From: Heterobilharzia americana | Taxonomy: Eukaryota; Platyhelminthes; Trematoda; Strigeidida; Schistosomatidae | Direction: 5' to 3' | DNA: 64,000 nucleotides | Assembly (NCBI GenBank): GCA_944470555.2 | Contig: OX104134.1 | Coordinates: forward strand, 53,807,890-53,871,889 | Part shown: positions 61,190 through 64,000 of the stretch, in pieces | How the letters are laid out: each line of letters starts with the position of its first letter | How positions within the stretch are numbered: position 1 is the stretch's first letter | Made by a program: the position numbers and the translations under genes | Notes under the pieces: generated by a model | Seen by the model: the letters and a program-made list of their open reading frames with translations, nothing else | Told to the model about the DNA's origin: nothing | The model's database searches: none

Positions 61190-61430
61190 CTCCTAACTAC
61201 CACTCACTATCTCCCTCCTTCATATACCCACATTACCTACTAATTCTTCTGTAGGAACCAAACCCACGCGACCATTCGCGCAATTCCCAAATACTTTTCT
61301 TTCTTCCTTACTCCTCTTTTCACCCCTCCTTTTCTTCTCCTTCCCCTCTTTTCCCTTTTCTTTTCCCGCATTATTTTTTCTTCCCTATTTTTTACCACTA
61401 CTTTACTTTTCTCTCTCAGGTACCTACACG
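61190..61430 (+). repeat. pyrimidine-rich tract in LINE 3' UTR
   Basis: A long C/T-rich run (blocks of TTCTTT, CCCCTC, TTTTCC) between the ORF2 stop and the 3' terminus, probably part of the element. Confidence 0.7.
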
Positions 61431-61681
61431 GGCAGGAGTCACGGCAGTTCCCCTAACTTCCCAGCAATTCGTAGCTCCCCAACCACTCTACAAATTACAA
61501 TTTACTAACCCACAAAACATCCACCTCACCGAAGCTAAAAGTAAGAAAGCAGAGGGGATTTCCTCCTCCACTGCAGGAGTGAACCGAACAACTGGAACCA
61601 AGCCCTGAGAACTAGATGCGAGAGATCAAAAACGACCAGTTTTCTACGCTCGCACTATCAATATTGGATATTGGATATTGA

Positions 61682-64000
61682 AACTCCAATCCCTTCTTGG
61701 ATGATGGCTTTTCTAGGTGGGTAGGTCATCTTCGCACTTCATATGATAGGCTTGTTCCTCTAATCCCTCCCAGAGAAGTTATCTAGTTATATTCCCTCTG
61801 TACGAGGGCTAGCCGACATACTCACCGAACCAGGTTGTTACGGCCATCGGGGATACACCTGTATTCTGGAAGGTCATCTCAGGCCTTCACAACCTATCTC
61901 TCATCTGGAGGGCAAGTAAATACTCCCTCCTCCACCCTTTCCAAAATGCATCTGCAATGCATGCATCTTGCTTCTACCTTCTTACAGACGGCCAGTCCTT
62001 AGAGTGTACTTATTGGTGTTTTTTGAGTGCAACAGCCTATTCAGTGTTACGGCACCGGAGTTTCAAAAATCATCGAGCAGGTGTCGTAGTGGTCCGTCTC
62101 TAATAATTTCTCCGCCTTGCTGAGAAACGTGCCTTATCAGAGGTCCTCTATCTTTGTTCAGAAAACGAATATGAAATCTGTGGTACTAATCAGTCTCTGC
62201 AGATTCCTTTGGTTGCTAGACTGTGGAAGGTTGGAAAGGCATTCGATGTTTCCCCCCCCCCCACCCCGGCATTTCATCGTGGGGTTATTGCTGAGACTCT
62301 ATTGAGTGCTTCCATACTCACCTGCGACCACCAATAGGATTACTTTCCCTGTCACAAAACATCGCCTTAGGTCTTACCTTGTGGCTAGCTAATGTAAACA
62401 GGGATTGACTGAAAGACCCTCGGATTGAGAGTGAGTGACATTGCTATGAAAGGCTGTTATTTTCTAGGAGTCAAAAACATCCGCATGTTTCATATGTTCC
62501 TCTGGCTTACCCAGAAACGTCCAAAAAGGATTGTTCTTAATACATTCGAAAGGATAATCACTTTTACTCACTTGTCAAGATGACAGTGACTCCACCATCC
62601 CTTACGTAGATCAGCCATTCGTTCTCCTGCGTTCGACACACTTATTCAAAATCTTACATACTCTTTCACCCCTTCGTACTTAACAGCACCTGAGACGAGC
62701 ATAGGTGGCCTTCATTGTGTGGTAATGCTGCACTGATGGGGTTGTGTTGGATGGCTTAATGACGAGACCTTATATATCATCCTCTGCAATACGACAACAG
62801 CTGCAGGGCTCAAATATATCTTTGGCTCAGTTTATTCAAATGACTCTTTTTACGACAACAGAGACCTAAACGATCGCTACACGCTACATGATAACATATA
62901 ATACTGGTCCCATGTTTTCTTCTGGTTCAGTCCAGTGTTAAGATATAGTTTCGCATGCTGTATGCAGGCAGCATAAATTCATTGAATACTGGCATGTTTT
63001 CAGCTTCGTTTACGCCCAACAGTGCACTCGTACCGATTATGCGACCGACTTTTGTCAGGGTACTACTCATACCGAGCGATTATGCCGGTATTAATTTTGA
63101 CTGCTCTAACCCGATATTTATGACGAGCAATATCCGGATACCTGCACACCCCGGGAGACTGTATACGGCGTGACGATACATTCTTAAACTTTCCCAGCTG
63201 CGCTGAGAACAATGGCATTCAGGTATTGCTTGTAAAACGGCAGTTGTTTGCATAACTTATTATTCGTTTTATGGTTTTGTCACTATTGTGTATCAATGAC
63301 ATTCAAGAAGCCAACATGACAGCTATTATCATGATGATTCTGTAGATCTTCAGGCAATTAGTGTACTTGCTCAAACGAGCAACAGTTTTTTCAAAATTTA
63401 TAATAGTAGTGGTAATGTTCAAGACCACGTAGATCCAAAAGCCCTCTACTTAGTCTTGTAAAAAGTTGCTTCCAAATCCATGATGTTATTGCACACGCGT
63501 TTTCTACCTCCTTATTGATCCACGCATGGTTCAGATGTTGTAGGAATTCCAGATCCTCCCACGACTTATCTCTGAGAGTACATGCGTCAGTAGATCCTCC
63601 TTACGCAGTATCAACCAGGGTTCTGCTAAGATGCAACCTATCTCCATTGATTCATATCCGGTGATTCATGGATTTGGAACACTGTGCTACCAAGCCGTCA
63701 TACCTCCCTTATTCATTAATTGTATAATTACTAGCATGGGGTCTGCTCAGAGGGTGACATTAGTCATAGAGTATCTGATTGCGTCCACCAAAGAAAACAT
63801 CTTTATACCTAATAAAGCAGTATTGCTTCAAACTTTGAGGCAGAAATAGTTTTCAGGAGTGCAACCATTTATTCCCTAATTACGAACCCGACATGAGCAA
63901 TACTTCCAGCAGTGAATCTGGTGTAGATAACCGTTCCACATCTAACTTTGGAAGCGTTAAAAAGTACACGAACGTCAACAAGCAGGTAGTCAACTGCTAC
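61682..64000. other. no gene recognised
   Basis: Contains a C-rich run (62252-62264). A minus-strand stretch near 63560-63450 reads AWINKEVENACAITS, which recalls the linker between endonuclease and reverse transcriptase of LINEs, but the match is too short to call. Confidence 0.3.

Larger units (their letters stand above)
56566..61681 (+). mobile_element. CR1-like LINE, nearly full length, frameshifted
   Basis: Two ORFs in the order of CR1 elements: ORF1 (56566-58283) with a PHD finger, and ORF2 (58359-61178) with an APE endonuclease and reverse transcriptase, then a 3' untranslated region with a pyrimidine-rich tract (61190-61430) and an ending in short tandem units (ATATTGG repeated, about 61660-61681). 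CR1 elements typically end in 7-8-bp tandem repeats and lack poly(A). One shift in ORF1 and three in ORF2 inactivate it, yet few stops have accumulated, so it is much younger than the RTE copies here. The 5' boundary is not resolved. Confidence 0.88.

Noticed and set aside
63450..63560. LINE linker fragment (AWINKEVENACAITS)
   Set aside because: Only about 15 residues match a loose pattern and nothing adjacent supports it.
1..64000. CRISPR arrays, bacterial operons or phage genes
   Set aside because: No regularly spaced direct repeats, no ribosome-binding-site-led ORFs, and all signs are of eukaryotic intron-containing DNA.

Overview
The window reads as AT-rich, gene-poor nuclear DNA of a parasitic flatworm, most likely a schistosomatid blood fluke. 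This rests on the mix of elements, not on a database match: tRNA-headed SINEs of the Smα type carrying hammerhead ribozymes, several RTE-like LINE copies ending in TGATAATAATAA-type tails, a CR1-like LINE, Penelope-like (PLE) remnants, and a host gene that has a 47-bp intron next to introns of several kilobases. There are no bacterial operons, no intact long ORFs outside retroelements, and almost all coding signal is fragmentary.

Host genes. The best-supported gene is on the minus strand between 21943 and 14010: four exons, matching in phase, encode the N-terminal half of the adenylation domain of a long-chain acyl-CoA synthetase (ACSL1/5/6-like). A second minus-strand gene of unknown identity ends at 38056; its last two exons (38546-38341, 38160-38056) join in frame, and two further exon-like segments on the same strand (41726-41600, 42485-42417) may belong to it. 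Single exon-like segments lie at 36115-36217 (+), 28619-28931 (+) and 471-337 (-). A short ORF at 44427-44609 (+) with a signal-peptide-like start and a downstream AATAAA may be a small secreted peptide.

Mobile DNA. 1-14 kb: decayed RTE (1.2-2.3 kb), fold-back repeats (5.5, 6.1-7.1, 13.0-13.3 kb), SINEs (1, 10.2, 12.2 kb) and a PLE scrap (10.9 kb). 14-22 kb: ACSL introns. 23.9-25.3 kb: a PLE with reverse transcriptase and GIY-YIG remnants and a hammerhead-like fold downstream of the GIY-YIG region. 26.2-28.3, 31.1-34.2, 42.2 and 43.3-43.8 kb: RTE copies, two of which share a nearly identical 443-bp tract. 36-41 kb: more inverted-repeat elements. 47.2-48.6 kb: a 1.36-kb imperfect palindrome broken by an insertion. 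From about 48 kb the base composition becomes visibly more balanced, and at 56.6-61.7 kb lies a nearly full-length CR1-like LINE with a PHD finger in ORF1 and endonuclease plus reverse transcriptase in ORF2, inactivated by frameshifts.

Most interesting signal: a family of tRNA-headed fold-back repeats (5.5, 13.0, 29.4 kb, and a single arm at 39.0 kb) in which hammerhead ribozyme sequences sit in inverted arms around a Pol III-type core. Beside it are a separate SINE with a complete-looking hammerhead (12.33 kb) and a PLE hammerhead relic (23.94 kb), so three lineages of self-cleaving RNA lie in one 30-kb stretch. All alignments and base pairings were made by eye.
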